In this document: in pieces, positions 1-8,830 of the stretch
How the letters are laid out: every line of letters starts with the position of its first letter
Numbering within the stretch: position 1 is the stretch's first letter
Assembly: GCA_905215345.1 (NCBI GenBank)
Contig: CAJMPR010000012.1
Location: forward strand, 1-64,000
Reading direction: 5' to 3'
Source: an uncultured bacterium
GTDB lineage: Bacteria > Bacteroidota > Bacteroidia > Bacteroidales > Bacteroidaceae
DNA length: 64,000 nucleotides
Position numbers and translations under genes: made by a program
The notes under the pieces: model-generated
The model's input: the letters and a program-made list of their open reading frames with translations, nothing else
Databases searched by the model: none
What the model was told of the DNA's origin: nothing

Positions 1-5
1 AGATA

Positions 6-785
6 ATGAGTAACGAAAATAAAACAATTCACGATTTCGAACTTAATTTAATCTGTGACTTCTTTTCCAATATGCAACGGCAAGGGCCTGGAAGTCCCGA
101 AGTAACTTTGAAAGCATTGAGCTTTATAGACAATCTTACCGATAAATCTTTTATTGCTGACATCGGTTGTGGAACAGGCGGACAAACAATGGTATTGGCT
201 CAAAATGTTTCCGGTCGGATTACCGGACTTGATTTCTTTCCCGGTTTTATTGATATCTTCAATCGTAATGCAAAGCGGTTAGGTTTGCAAGACAGGGTTA
301 AGGGTATTGTCGGTTCAATGGATTATCTTCCTTTTGAGAAAGAATCATTAGACTTGATTTGGTCAGAGGGAGCTATTTATAATATCGGTTTTGAACGGGG
401 ACTTAAGGAATGGCGTGAGTACCTTAAAACAGGAGGGTACATTGCCATTACTGAAAGTTCGTGGTTTACGGATAAACGTCCTGATGAAATCAATAGATTC
501 TGGATGGATGCGTATCCTGAAATAGATACAATCCCTAATCAGGTGGCTAAAATACACAAAGTAGGGTATCGTCTTGTCGCTACCTTTATTCTGCCGGAAA
601 CTTGTTGGACGGAACATTACTTTGCTCCCAAGATTGCAGCTCAGGAGACATTCCTTACTAAATATTCGGGAAATAAAATAGCCGAAGAATTCAGTTCGCT
701 TCAAGCTGTTGAAGAAGAATTATACCATAAGTATAAAGAATTTTATGGCTATACTTTTTTCGTTGCAAAAAAGGTGGAACTGTGA
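6..785 (+). CDS. Class I SAM-dependent methyltransferase
   Basis: A 259-residue cytosolic protein that probably transfers a methyl group from S-adenosylmethionine to a small molecule; the substrate cannot be read from sequence. The SAM-binding glycine loop is visible as ADIGCGTGGQ near residues 52-61, followed by an acidic residue in the second strand (GLDFF, near 74-78) and a motif-III-like segment around GGYIAITESSW (near 143-153). The size and the UbiE/Methyltransf_11-like core are usual for stand-alone small-molecule methyltransferases. The ATG at 6 is the first Met in the window and fits the fold, although any upstream control region lies outside the window. No partner gene is adjacent; the next element is tRNA-Lys on the other strand. 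Confidence 0.85.
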   Translation: MSNENKTIHDFELNLICDFFSNMQRQGPGSPEVTLKALSFIDNLTDKSFIADIGCGTGGQTMVLAQNVSGRITGLDFFPGFIDIFNRNAKRLGLQDRVKGIVGSMDYLPFEKESLDLIWSEGAIYNIGFERGLKEWREYLKTGGYIAITESSWFTDKRPDEINRFWMDAYPEIDTIPNQVAKIHKVGYRLVATFILPETCWTEHYFAPKIAAQETFLTKYSGNKIAEEFSSLQAVEEELYHKYKEFYGYTFFVAKKVEL

Positions 786-905
786 TCTGCTTAAATATTT
801 ACGGCTGAAACTATGATCTTTCCGGTCACAAAACCATTAGAAATCGTTTTGTAGAAGTATCAAGGAACGTTTTGTGGTTTTTATATGAATCAGCGATAAA
901 GATAC

Positions 906-949
906 AAATTCGTGGGACTTTTTTCGATTAAATTTTAGTCCCACGATTT
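906..949. repeat. Inverted repeat, 13-bp arms
   Basis: The arm AAATTCGTGGGACT is answered by AGTCCCACGATTT across a 17-nt AT-rich loop. It lies between the methyltransferase and tRNA-Lys, two convergent transcripts, so a terminator-like role is plausible. No strong T-run follows the plus-strand arm. The remaining 786-1060 sequence shows no gene. Confidence 0.5.
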
Positions 950-994
950 ATCCACCGATAATATGCTTGAAACGGCTATTTTCTGCTACCTGCC

Positions 995-1036
995 AGAAAA
1001 AAGAAATCCCCGATAATATCTGATTATCAGGGATTT
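995..1036 (-). terminator. Rho-independent terminator of tRNA-Lys
   Basis: On the minus strand, immediately downstream of the tRNA, a 14-bp stem with one mismatch (arms 1023-1036 and 1004-1017) is followed by a T-rich run (complement of 995-1002). Position and polarity suit termination of the tRNA transcript. Confidence 0.7.
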
Positions 1037-1060
1037 GCTTGATTTTTCTTTTGTTTTCTG

Positions 1061-1133
1061 TGATCCGCCTGGGGCTCGAACCCAGGACCCCAACATTAAA
1101 AGTGTTGTGCTCTACCTGCTGAGCTAGCGAATC
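1061..1133 (-). tRNA. tRNA-Lys (anticodon TTT)
   Basis: Read on the minus strand, 73 nt fold as a tRNA. The acceptor arms GATTCGC and GCGGATC pair with one G-T wobble and leave discriminator A. The D arm carries GCTC..GAGC. The anticodon loop is CTTTTAA with anticodon TTT. The T arm is CCTGG-GTTCGAG-CCCAGG. CCA is not encoded. It decodes AAA/AAG. A matched promoter lies upstream (1159-1190) and a terminator downstream, so it looks like an independent transcription unit. Confidence 0.95.
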
Positions 1134-1158
1134 AATCCTTATTGCTGTTAAGCGGGTG

Positions 1159-1190
1159 CAAAGATAGGTACTCTTTTTGAAAGATACAAA
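1159..1190 (-). promoter_or_regulatory. Bacteroides promoter of tRNA-Lys
   Basis: On the minus strand a -33 TTTG (complement of 1187-1190) is separated by 20 nt from a -7 box TATCTTTG (complement of 1159-1166). This matches the Bacteroidetes consensus and places transcription start roughly 20 nt before the tRNA 5' end. Confidence 0.8.
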
Positions 1191-1235
1191 CGATTTTGGC
1201 ATTTTCTGCCATAAATATGTGCTTTTTAAAAAGGG

Positions 1236-1850
1236 TTACCATTCCTTGGAGAAGATTTCGAGAAGTTGACTTTTATTTAAAGGTTTGGTTAGAAATGCAT
1301 TACATCCGGCTTTGGTGGCGATGGCTTTGTCAGAATCAAAAGCGTTGGCTGTAAGTGCGATGATGGGAATTCGGGTATTAAACTTACGAATCTCCTTCGT
1401 TGCTTCCAGTCCATCCATGACAGGCATCTTTATATCTATCAAGATAAGGTCGAAGTTGCCGTTTCGGGTTTCGTTTACAGCGTCCGAGCCATTCTGTACC
1501 CAGGTCACTCATGTTTTTTAAGAATATGTTGCACCAATGAATAGTTGCTGGCATTATCTTCAGCAACTAAAATCTTCAAGGCCTTCTCCTCGGATGCGTT
1601 CAGCAAAGACTGTTGCTGCAAAGCTTGTGGAGTAGGAGAGTCGGTCGTGTCTTGCGCATTGATTTCGCATGGTATCCATGCCCAGAAAGTGGAACCTGCG
1701 TCAGGGACGGCCGAATACCCTGCTTGGCAATTCCTGTGGAATACCGCTACCTGTATCCTTGACGTAAATCCGGATACCCCCTTTCTTTATGGAATATCCC
1801 ATCTTTCTTTTCAGCCTGTTCGTCGCAGTGCACCATCATAATCACTACGA
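1236..1850 (-). pseudogene. Decayed hybrid histidine kinase (ATPase fragment plus receiver)
   Basis: On the minus strand the sequence first encodes a histidine-kinase ATPase fragment (IRIYVKDTGSGIPQE). After a short stretch the frame changes and GSTFWAWIP, the usual end of the ATPase domain, appears without the intervening G2 box, so an internal deletion is implied. A linker then leads into a receiver domain beginning ALKILVAEDN, which runs into a TGA after ILKKHE. One frame over, at 1508, it resumes as VTWVQNG, then LILIDIKMPVMDG with the phospho-acceptor Asp, and ends TKPLNKSQLLEIFSKEW. At least two lesions are therefore visible, and the sensor and dimerisation parts are missing. It resembles the intact hybrid kinase at 35088-37751. 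No function is expected. Confidence 0.8.
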
Positions 1851-1933
1851 AGGTATGAATAAAAATATGGAATGAAAACAGTAAACTGTAAATAGAACGC
1901 GTTTATATAAAAATACAATTTTGACTAAACCCA

Positions 1934-1963
1934 TTGAATTGCGTGCGATTTGCATTATCTTTG
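1934..1963 (+). promoter_or_regulatory. Promoter of ettA
   Basis: TTG at 1934-1936, 19 nt, then TATCTTTG at 1956-1963 matches the Bacteroides -33/-7 pattern. It overlaps an upstream in-frame Met codon at 1950, which argues that translation starts at 1995 instead. Confidence 0.7.
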
Positions 1964-1994
1964 TTCCCATCAAAAAATCAATATTTATAATTAC

Positions 1995-3692
1995 ATGGCA
2001 ACAGTAGACGATAAGAAAATCATCTTCTCTATGGTAGGGCTGAATAAGACTATTCAGCAGAATAACAAGCAGGTGTTGAAGAACATCTACCTTTCGTTTT
2101 TCTACGGAGCGAAAATCGGTATCATCGGTCTGAACGGTTCGGGTAAGTCAACCCTGCTGAAGATTATCGCCGGATTAGATAAGTCCTATCAGGGCGAAGT
2201 AGTATTCTCACCCGGATATTCGGTGGGTTATCTGGCTCAGGAACCCTATCTTGACCCCACCAAGACCGTTAAGGAAATAGTAATGGAAGGTGTGCAGCCC
2301 ATTGTGGACGCACTGGCCGAATACGAGGAAATCAACCAGAAGTTCGGTCTTCCCGAGTACTATGAAGACCAGGACAAGATGGACAAGCTCTTTTCCCGCC
2401 AGGCCGAGTTGCAGGATATCATTGACGCAACCGATGCCTGGAACCTCGACAGCAAACTGGAACGTGCCATGGATGCCCTGCGTTGTCCGCCCGAAGACCA
2501 GTCGGTAGAACACCTCTCCGGTGGTGAACGCCGTCGTGTAGCCCTCTGCCGCCTGCTGCTCCAGAAGCCCGATGTGCTGCTTCTCGACGAACCTACCAAC
2601 CACCTCGATGCAGAGTCCATCGACTGGCTGGAACAACACCTGCAACAATACGAAGGTACGGTAATTGCCGTAACCCACGACCGTTACTTCCTTGACCACG
2701 TAGCCGGCTGGATTCTTGAGCTCGACCGTGGCGAAGGTATCCCCTGGAAAGGCAACTACTCCAGTTGGTTGGAACAGAAGACCAAACGCATGGAGATGGA
2801 AGAAAAGACTGCCAGCAAGCGCCGTAAGACGCTGGAACGCGAGTTGGATTGGGTACGTATGGCTCCCAAAGCCCGTCAGGCAAAAGGAAAAGCCCGTCTG
2901 AACTCCTACGACAAGCTGTTGAACGAAGACGTGAAAGAGAAAGAAGAAAAGCTCGAAATCTTCATTCCCAACGGTCCCCGTCTGGGTAACAAGGTAATCG
3001 AGTCCAAACATGTGGCGAAAGCGTTTGGCGACAAACTCCTGTTCGACGACCTCAACTTCATGCTGCCGCCTAACGGCATCGTAGGTATCATCGGCCCCAA
3101 CGGTGCCGGTAAAACCACCCTTTTCCGCCTTATCATGGGGCTGGAAACCGTAGACAGTGGCGAGTTCGAGGTAGGAGAGACCGTAAAGGTGGCTTACGTA
3201 GACCAGCAACACAAAGATATAGACCCTAACAAGAGCGTTTACCAGGTAATCTCCGGCGGTAACGACCTTATCCGTATGGGTGGACGTGACATCAACGCCC
3301 GTGCTTACCTCAGCCGCTTCAACTTCTCCGGAGCCGACCAGGAAAAGCTCTGCGGAGTGCTCTCCGGTGGTGAACGTAACCGCCTCCACTTGGCGCTTTG
3401 TCTCAAGGAAGAGGGGAATGTGTTGCTGCTGGACGAACCTACCAACGACATCGACGTCAATACCCTGCGTGCTCTCGAAGAAGGTCTGGAAGACTTTGCC
3501 GGTTGTGCCGTAGTTATCAGTCACGACCGTTGGTTCCTCGACCGTATCTGTACGCATATCCTCGCTTTTGAGGGCGACTCCAATGTCTTCTTCTTCGAAG
3601 GCTCTTACTCCGAATACGAAGAAAATAAATTGAAGCGTCTGGGTAAAGAAGAACCTACCCGCGTTCGTTATAGAAAGTTAATGAATGACTAA
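1995..3692 (+). CDS. ettA: ABC-F ATPase, energy-dependent translational throttle protein EttA
   Basis: A 565-residue soluble ABC-F protein with two ATP-binding cassettes and no membrane segments. It binds the ribosomal E site and gates translation according to the ATP/ADP ratio. Walker A motifs GLNGSGKST (near residue 45) and GPNGAGKTT (near 365) are visible, with signature LSGGERRR and LSGGERNR and Walker B LLLDEPTNHLD and LLLDEPTNDID. Between the cassettes is the charged ABC-F linker (KTKRMEMEEKTASKRRK). E. coli EttA is of similar length (555). An upstream in-frame ATG at 1950 sits inside the promoter, so 1995 is preferred. It is monocistronic, with a terminator at 3741-3772. Codon use is GC-rich compared with the flanking DNA, as expected of a highly expressed gene. 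Confidence 0.93.
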   Translation: MATVDDKKIIFSMVGLNKTIQQNNKQVLKNIYLSFFYGAKIGIIGLNGSGKSTLLKIIAGLDKSYQGEVVFSPGYSVGYLAQEPYLDPTKTVKEIVMEGVQPIVDALAEYEEINQKFGLPEYYEDQDKMDKLFSRQAELQDIIDATDAWNLDSKLERAMDALRCPPEDQSVEHLSGGERRRVALCRLLLQKPDVLLLDEPTNHLDAESIDWLEQHLQQYEGTVIAVTHDRYFLDHVAGWILELDRGEGIPWKGNYSSWLEQKTKRMEMEEKTASKRRKTLERELDWVRMAPKARQAKGKARLNSYDKLLNEDVKEKEEKLEIFIPNGPRLGNKVIESKHVAKAFGDKLLFDDLNFMLPPNGIVGIIGPNGAGKTTLFRLIMGLETVDSGEFEVGETVKVAYVDQQHKDIDPNKSVYQVISGGNDLIRMGGRDINARAYLSRFNFSGADQEKLCGVLSGGERNRLHLALCLKEEGNVLLLDEPTNDIDVNTLRALEEGLEDFAGCAVVISHDRWFLDRICTHILAFEGDSNVFFFEGSYSEYEENKLKRLGKEEPTRVRYRKLMND

Positions 3693-3740
3693 GTTTCAGT
3701 TTTAAACTGAAACTGTACATATTGTATTGGTATCAAAAAG

Positions 3741-3772
3741 AAAGCTCCGCATGAAAAATGCGGAGCTTTTTT
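3741..3772 (+). terminator. Rho-independent terminator after ettA
   Basis: The perfect stem AAAGCTCCGCAT / ATGCGGAGCTTT around a 5-nt A-rich loop, followed by Ts, lies about 50 nt after the ettA stop. A smaller palindrome (TTTCAGTTTTAAACTGAAAC) lies directly after the stop. Confidence 0.85.
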
Positions 3773-3803
3773 GTTTGCATAAAACCTATTGATACTTTAT
3801 TCC

Positions 3804-3860
3804 CTTTAAAAAATGTAGCATAAATGTAATGTATATCTAATCTAATAGTATTATATTTGC
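3804..3860 (+). promoter_or_regulatory. Promoter and shared upstream element of the TonB receptor gene
   Basis: A -7 box TATATTTG lies at 3852-3859. Forty-four bases upstream of it begins AAAAAATGTAGCATAAATG (3808-3826), followed by TAATGTATAT. A near-identical element with the same 44-bp offset precedes the second TonB receptor gene (18493-18544). Confidence 0.6.
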
Positions 3861-3918
3861 AACACAAGAGTAATTTTTAAACTTTAATTAACACTATCTA
3901 TTAACTAAAAGCAGAATT

Positions 3919-6600
3919 ATGAGAAAACATCTAATTCAATTCCTGTTGGTGGCCGTGTTGTCGGTATTCAGTGCCGCTGCATGGGCTCAGACTACAGTGC
4001 ATGGTCAGCTTGTCGATTCAGAGAGCGGTGAGCCGTTGGTAGGAGCTGCCGTAATGGTAGAGGGTACTACACAAGGTGCGGTAACCGATATCGACGGCTA
4101 TTTCAAGCAAAGCGTTGCTCCTAATGCTACCTTATTATTTAAGTATATCGGTTACAAAGACCAGAAGAAGAAGATTACGCAGAAGGGAGCTTCTGTAGAA
4201 CTGGGAGCTATCAAGATGGAACCGGACGCAGTGATGCTGGCCGACGTTACGATTACTTCCTCTATTGCAATTTCGCGTAAGACGCCGGTAGCTGTGTCTA
4301 CGGTAGATCCGGTATTTATTTCAGAGAAGCTTAGTACGCAGGAATTTCCCGAAATCCTTAAGGCTACCCCAGGAGTATATGCTTCTAAAGATAACGGTGG
4401 ATTTGGTGAAGCACGTGTAACAGTGCGTGGTTTTGGGTCAGAAAATGTAGGTGTGATGATTAACGGTGTACCCATGAATGATATGGAGTGGGGAGGTATA
4501 TACTGGTCTAATTGGGCTGGTTTGTCCGATGTAACCCGTTCTATGCAGGTACAAAGAGGTTTGGGAGCTTCTAAGCTATCTTCTCCCTCAGTAGGTGGTT
4601 CTATCAATATTATAACTAATTCTACAGATGCCCAAAAAGGTGGTACGCTATCTTATGGTATTGGTAATGATGGGTACAATAAGGCGCTGTTCAGTCTTTC
4701 TTCCGGTTTGACGAAAGATGGCTGGGCTTTTTCCGTATTAGGCTCTAAAACTTGGGGAGACGGATATATTCAAGGAACTAAATTTGATTCATATTCATGG
4801 TTTGTAAATATCTCGAAGCGTATCGGAGATAATCATTCTTTGTCGCTGACGGCTACGGGAGCTCCTCAAAATCACTACAAGCGTTATGATGAGTTGACCA
4901 TTGAAGAATGGAATAAGCAAGAGAAAGTAAACAGTGGATTGGGACATCGCTATAATGCTGCTTTTGGATATGATATTAATGGTAAGGGTATGACCGGTAC
5001 GAGTTATAACTCTTATCATAAGCCACAAATTTCATTAAACCATGTGTGGGAAATAGACCGTAAATCCAGTCTTTCAAGTTCTGTATATATGTCCATTGGT
5101 GACGGATACGGCTACCGTGGAGTAGGACAGTCAACTTCCAGCATGTATGGAGCTACGAATGGTATTCCTAATACCACATATCGTCGTGAAGACGGAACCT
5201 TTGACTATGCAGCACTTCAACGTGAAAATGCTGCTTCAGAGAATGGTAGCGTTACGGCTCTTGCGAAAAACATGAATACTCATATGTGGTATGGACTTCT
5301 CTCTACTTATACCAATCAGATAACAGAATCCATCAATCTTCAAGGAGGTATTGACCTTCGCTATTATAATGGCGGACACAAAGCCGAGGTAGTAGATTTG
5401 TTTGGGGGGGATTATGTAATTGATACAGCCCGTAAAGACGTCCTTTATAAGAAAGATGATAAGGCTTGGCAGAACGAACGTCTGGGTGTAGGTGATGTAG
5501 TATATCGTAACTTTGACAGTTATATTGCACAATATGGTGTGTTTGGACAAGCGGAATATTCTCAAGACAAACTGTCTGTTATTGTTTCCGGTAACGTAAA
5601 TGCCAACACTAACTGGCGTAAAGACTATTTCTATGCTAATAATGAAATGTCAGATAAAAAGACAAAAGTTGGTTATGGTATCAAGGGAGGTGCAAACTAT
5701 AACTTTGACGGTCATCATAATGTATTTGCCAATATCGGTTATTACTCACGTACTCCGTACTTCTCCGGTGGTATATTCCTAAACTCTATGACGAGTAACG
5801 CCTTCAATCCTAATTGCAAGAACGAAGGTGTGTTCTCTTTTGAATTAGGTTATGGTTATGTATCAAGAGCATTTTCTGCTAATTTGAATTTATATCGTAC
5901 CATGTGGAACGACCGTACCATTCAGAAACGTCTAAGTGTATCACAAGAAAGCTCTTATGTATATCTTAATGGTGTAAATGAACTTCACCAAGGTATTGAA
6001 TTGGAACTTGTTTATCGTCCTGTCCGCGCTTTGACTATCAATGGTATGTTCTCTCTTGGTGATTGGCGTATGATGAAAGACGGTGTAGTAGGATACATGT
6101 ACAATGGGCAGGGACAAGCCGTAGATAAAGGGATGAATGTTGTACCGGCAGGATCGGAACAACAGGCGAAACTTATTATGAATACCAAAGATGTAAGAAT
6201 TGGAAACGCTGCACAAACAACTGCTGCGTTGGGGATCAACTATGAAGTAATGAAAGGGCTTCGTTTATATGTTGATGGTAACTTCTATGGACGTAACTAT
6301 GCCGATTACGATATTGCCGGTCTTATCTCAACGAGTACACTGGGTGGAGATCCTGTAGATGTTGCACAGCCTTGGCGTATGCCGTCAGCATTTACTTTCG
6401 ATGCAGGTATCAGCTATCGTTTCAAGTTTGCAGGACTTGACGCTACATGGACAGCGAACTGTACCAACCTTTTGAATGAAAGTTATATTACGGATGCTAC
6501 CGATAATGGAGCTAAGACCGGAGGTCATGGGTGGCAAGATGCTACTGTGTTCTATGGCTTTGGACGTACTTGGTCTACAAGCATGAGGGTTAGTTTCTAA
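3919..6600 (+). CDS. TonB-dependent outer-membrane receptor with carboxypeptidase-like N-domain
   Basis: An 893-residue outer-membrane receptor that probably imports an unidentified ligand using TonB/proton-motive energy. A signal peptide of about 23 residues ends at AWAQ. A CarboxypepD_reg-like beta-sandwich (VHGQLVDSESGEPLVGAAV, residues ~27-105) follows. The plug domain is residues ~120-235 (TPGVYASKDNGGFGEARVTV, VRGFGSENVGVMINGVPMND, GGSINIIT). The rest is an aromatic-rich beta-barrel ending in the C-terminal Phe needed for barrel assembly (SMRVSF). It is followed after 27 nt by a lipoprotein gene, a receptor/surface-lipoprotein arrangement that resembles susCD, although the partner is not a recognisable SusD. 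A run of seven Gs lies inside the coding region at 5404-5410. Confidence 0.9.
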   Translation: MRKHLIQFLLVAVLSVFSAAAWAQTTVHGQLVDSESGEPLVGAAVMVEGTTQGAVTDIDGYFKQSVAPNATLLFKYIGYKDQKKKITQKGASVELGAIKMEPDAVMLADVTITSSIAISRKTPVAVSTVDPVFISEKLSTQEFPEILKATPGVYASKDNGGFGEARVTVRGFGSENVGVMINGVPMNDMEWGGIYWSNWAGLSDVTRSMQVQRGLGASKLSSPSVGGSINIITNSTDAQKGGTLSYGIGNDGYNKALFSLSSGLTKDGWAFSVLGSKTWGDGYIQGTKFDSYSWFVNISKRIGDNHSLSLTATGAPQNHYKRYDELTIEEWNKQEKVNSGLGHRYNAAFGYDINGKGMTGTSYNSYHKPQISLNHVWEIDRKSSLSSSVYMSIGDGYGYRGVGQSTSSMYGATNGIPNTTYRREDGTFDYAALQRENAASENGSVTALAKNMNTHMWYGLLSTYTNQITESINLQGGIDLRYYNGGHKAEVVDLFGGDYVIDTARKDVLYKKDDKAWQNERLGVGDVVYRNFDSYIAQYGVFGQAEYSQDKLSVIVSGNVNANTNWRKDYFYANNEMSDKKTKVGYGIKGGANYNFDGHHNVFANIGYYSRTPYFSGGIFLNSMTSNAFNPNCKNEGVFSFELGYGYVSRAFSANLNLYRTMWNDRTIQKRLSVSQESSYVYLNGVNELHQGIELELVYRPVRALTINGMFSLGDWRMMKDGVVGYMYNGQGQAVDKGMNVVPAGSEQQAKLIMNTKDVRIGNAAQTTAALGINYEVMKGLRLYVDGNFYGRNYADYDIAGLISTSTLGGDPVDVAQPWRMPSAFTFDAGISYRFKFAGLDATWTANCTNLLNESYITDATDNGAKTGGHGWQDATVFYGFGRTWSTSMRVSF

Positions 6601-6627
6601 TTTAATGACAGAAAAGAAGATAAAGAT

Positions 6628-8019
6628 ATGAAGAAAATATTACTGGCAACTGCGACTTTGGCATTGGCGCTTACAGCTTGTAACCATGAGCCTGAGTTTG
6701 ACGGACTGGAAGAATATCGTCCGGGGAATGTCGTGAAACTGGATTTGACCTATGGTGGTGACTATACATCGACCGGTGGATTTACGGAGGGTGAAGACAA
6801 TCCGGAAGATGCTACTGCGCCTGCAAAGGTAAAAATGGAAAGTTGGTTAAATTCAAAATTCTATTCAGCTGAAAAGGGGTCGGAAGCATCCATCAAATAT
6901 AACCTTATCAAGACTGTTTCTACGGAAGTCGTGGTAATGAATGAAGGTTTTCAACGGAATATTATTAAGGGAGCTAATACGGAGTTGCCCGGATGGTTGA
7001 ATTATTGTGTAAGTGGTGATATATATTGGACTGATAATATTTACAGTGGTAATGTATATACGCAGATAGACCAAAAAGAAGGAGAAGTATGGTTGGTTTC
7101 TCCTAAGTATAAAATTAGTAAAGGAGCTATATTCAGCTTAAGTGCTTCTATCGGAAAGAAAAAAGGAGAATGTTTGAAAGTGTTGATTGCTGATGATTTT
7201 TCAGGATCAAATACTGATATTAAGTCTAAATATACTCATTGGACAGATATATCGGCTAATTTTAATCTTGATGGTCCGGCTGACGGTTATGGAACAATGC
7301 AAGTTGTAGGAGCGTTCTCTTTGGATGAATATGCTGGTAGTGAGGTGAATATAGCTTTTCAGTATGTAGGAACTCCTGGTGTTACTGCTAATGTTCAAAT
7401 TGATGATATCAATATTACGGGAACAAACATCACTAAAGAAACCGTTGTAAAGACTGCTTCTGCCGTTGTAGACAATGATGCGAGCAAATGGACGGTGACT
7501 TTACCGAGTGATATTCCTGATGTGTTGGTGAATCAAGACTTTGAAGCCGGTGAAGATAAAAAGGACATTGCATTGGAAGGATGGACTAACACAAAAGTCA
7601 AAGGAGATTATGCTTGGCAATATGCTTCGTATAGTAATAACAGATATGCAAGTTTATCAGCTTTTAAACATAATTCTGATTTGGAGACTTATCTCATTAC
7701 TCCCGCTTTAGCTTTAGGCAAAGATATGGTACTGAACTTTGATTTTGAGTATCGTTACAATGTAGGTGATGTATTTACGTTATTGCTCTCTACTGATTTT
7801 AATGGTGAACCTTCCAATATTGCTACAGCTACATGGAAGGATATTACTCCGACGACTTTGGATAAAGATAACGATAAAAAATTCACTTCTTACTCTGTAG
7901 ATTTGAAAGAGTATACCAAACAAACCATTTATATTGCTTTCTGCTACAAAGGTAATGCAACTGCCGGATTGACTACTACTTGTCAGATTGACAACGTATA
8001 TGTAGGTATACCTAAATAA
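6628..8019 (+). CDS. Surface lipoprotein with choice-of-anchor-J-like domains
   Basis: A 463-residue lipoprotein with the signal peptide MKKILLATATLALALTAC and lipobox Cys18. The mature part looks like two beta-sandwich modules that end with similar strings: IDDINITGTN near residue 265 and IDNVYVGIPK at the C terminus. Each contains W-x-N/Y and LxTPAxxL/WLVSPKY-type features of the choice-of-anchor-J / DUF5017-like carbohydrate-binding fold. It is probably exported to the cell surface as the partner of the upstream TonB receptor (27-nt gap, same operon). It is not a SusD homologue by eye. The ligand is unknown. Confidence 0.75.
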   Translation: MKKILLATATLALALTACNHEPEFDGLEEYRPGNVVKLDLTYGGDYTSTGGFTEGEDNPEDATAPAKVKMESWLNSKFYSAEKGSEASIKYNLIKTVSTEVVVMNEGFQRNIIKGANTELPGWLNYCVSGDIYWTDNIYSGNVYTQIDQKEGEVWLVSPKYKISKGAIFSLSASIGKKKGECLKVLIADDFSGSNTDIKSKYTHWTDISANFNLDGPADGYGTMQVVGAFSLDEYAGSEVNIAFQYVGTPGVTANVQIDDINITGTNITKETVVKTASAVVDNDASKWTVTLPSDIPDVLVNQDFEAGEDKKDIALEGWTNTKVKGDYAWQYASYSNNRYASLSAFKHNSDLETYLITPALALGKDMVLNFDFEYRYNVGDVFTLLLSTDFNGEPSNIATATWKDITPTTLDKDNDKKFTSYSVDLKEYTKQTIYIAFCYKGNATAGLTTTCQIDNVYVGIPK

Positions 8020-8047
8020 AGGATTTGAGTATTTCAAAGAGCAAATA

Positions 8048-8092
8048 GGAGAGGGATGTCACCCACAAGGTAGACACCCCTCTCTCTTTTTT
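8048..8092 (+). terminator. Terminator of the TonB receptor/lipoprotein operon
   Basis: GGAGAGGGATGTC pairs with GACACCCCTCTCT across a 12-nt loop and is followed by CTTTTTT. It ends where the convergent amidase gene ends. Confidence 0.8.
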
Positions 8093-8535
8093 CACCACCT
8101 TTCCCCCTTCACCTCAAAGCACGGACATTGTTTCGTCCATTCCATCGGCTCCACCTCTCCGTTACCGTTCGTGTCCGGACTAAGCTCCCGGTGTCCTACA
8201 ACCCGGGCTTGAGGATAGTCCATCAACAACGCCCTGACCAGTACCCGAAGCGAGTGCCGTTGCCATTCCGTCCGTGTGTCTTTGGGCAGACCGTGGCAGT
8301 CCAATCCTCCTTCATAGCAGATTCCTATACTGTGAGCATTGTAGCCACGTGCGTGAGCACCGACCCTCTCGACCGGGCGTGTAGTCAAGATTCTTCCGTC
8401 ACGGCGAACATAGAAATGATAGCCCGTTCCGTTAAATCCCCGCCTGCGGTGAGCCGCTTCCAAGTCCTGTCCGGTAAAGGGACGGTCTTCGCGCGTGGCG
8501 CTACAATGAATCACAATTAAATTAATCAATCTCAT
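8092..8535 (-). CDS. N-acetylmuramoyl-L-alanine amidase (Amidase_2 / T7-lysozyme type)
   Basis: A 147-residue Zn amidase that would cleave the MurNAc-L-Ala bond of peptidoglycan. Visible family features are the first Zn-ligand region LIVIHCSATRE (His10), the GYHFYVRRDGRI strand, the second His in VVGHRELSPDTNG and the Cys in KQCPCFEV near the C terminus. The length equals that of single-domain phage-type amidases. There is no signal peptide, so export would need help, for example from the tiny hydrophobic protein encoded just upstream. It is the last gene of the HU-smalltalk-amidase group, an arrangement recurrent in Bacteroides accessory islands. Confidence 0.9.
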   Translation of the reverse strand: MRLINLIVIHCSATREDRPFTGQDLEAAHRRRGFNGTGYHFYVRRDGRILTTRPVERVGAHARGYNAHSIGICYEGGLDCHGLPKDTRTEWQRHSLRVLVRALLMDYPQARVVGHRELSPDTNGNGEVEPMEWTKQCPCFEVKGERW

Positions 8536-8565
8536 GTCGATTAAATATTAAGACCTCATATTTTT

Positions 8566-8670
8566 TTAAACGTTCATCGCATTCACTCCCAGTGCGCTCA
8601 GTACAGCAGTTGCCACAGTGATTACAAACTTCAAAATGTTACCCCAGATGTTTTTAGATTTTGTGCTCAT
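8566..8670 (-). CDS. 'Smalltalk'-type tiny hydrophobic protein
   Basis: A 34-residue reading frame starts MSTKSKNIWGNILKFV and continues with one hydrophobic segment rich in Val, Ala and Leu (about residues 12-29), ending NAMNV. It corresponds to the very small single-helix proteins called smalltalk in Bacteroides, found between HU-like and amidase genes. It lies 30 nt upstream of the amidase on the same strand. A holin-like or membrane-recruiting role beside an unsignalled amidase is an inference only. Confidence 0.75.
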   Translation of the reverse strand: MSTKSKNIWGNILKFVITVATAVLSALGVNAMNV

Positions 8671-8676
8671 GAATTT

Positions 8677-8812
8677 AGTTATTAGTTATTCTTTAATGAT
8701 TAGTTATTAGCTATTAGTGATTAGTGATTGGTGATTTGCTCGTACTTTTCCTTTCGGCATAATAGAGCAGCCCTATTACAAACAAATCACTAATCACCAA
8801 TCACTAATAACT
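8677..8812. repeat. ATTAGTGATT hairpin repeat, copy 1
   Basis: The left arm, made of tandem ATTAGTTATT/ATTAGTGATT units (8677-8739), and the right arm AACAAATCACTAATCACC and onward (8781-8812) are inverted copies around a ~42-nt loop. The orientation mark GATTTGCT / AACAAATC is the same as in the other copies, here on the plus strand. It separates the HU-like gene from the smalltalk gene. Confidence 0.85.
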
Positions 8813-8830
8813 GTTTCGTTTCGCCTTGCC

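Noticed and set aside
2208..3557. Long open frame (449 codons) antisense to ettA
   Set aside because: ettA carries all ABC-F motifs on the plus strand; the antisense frame reads as low-complexity shadow sequence and has no promoter.
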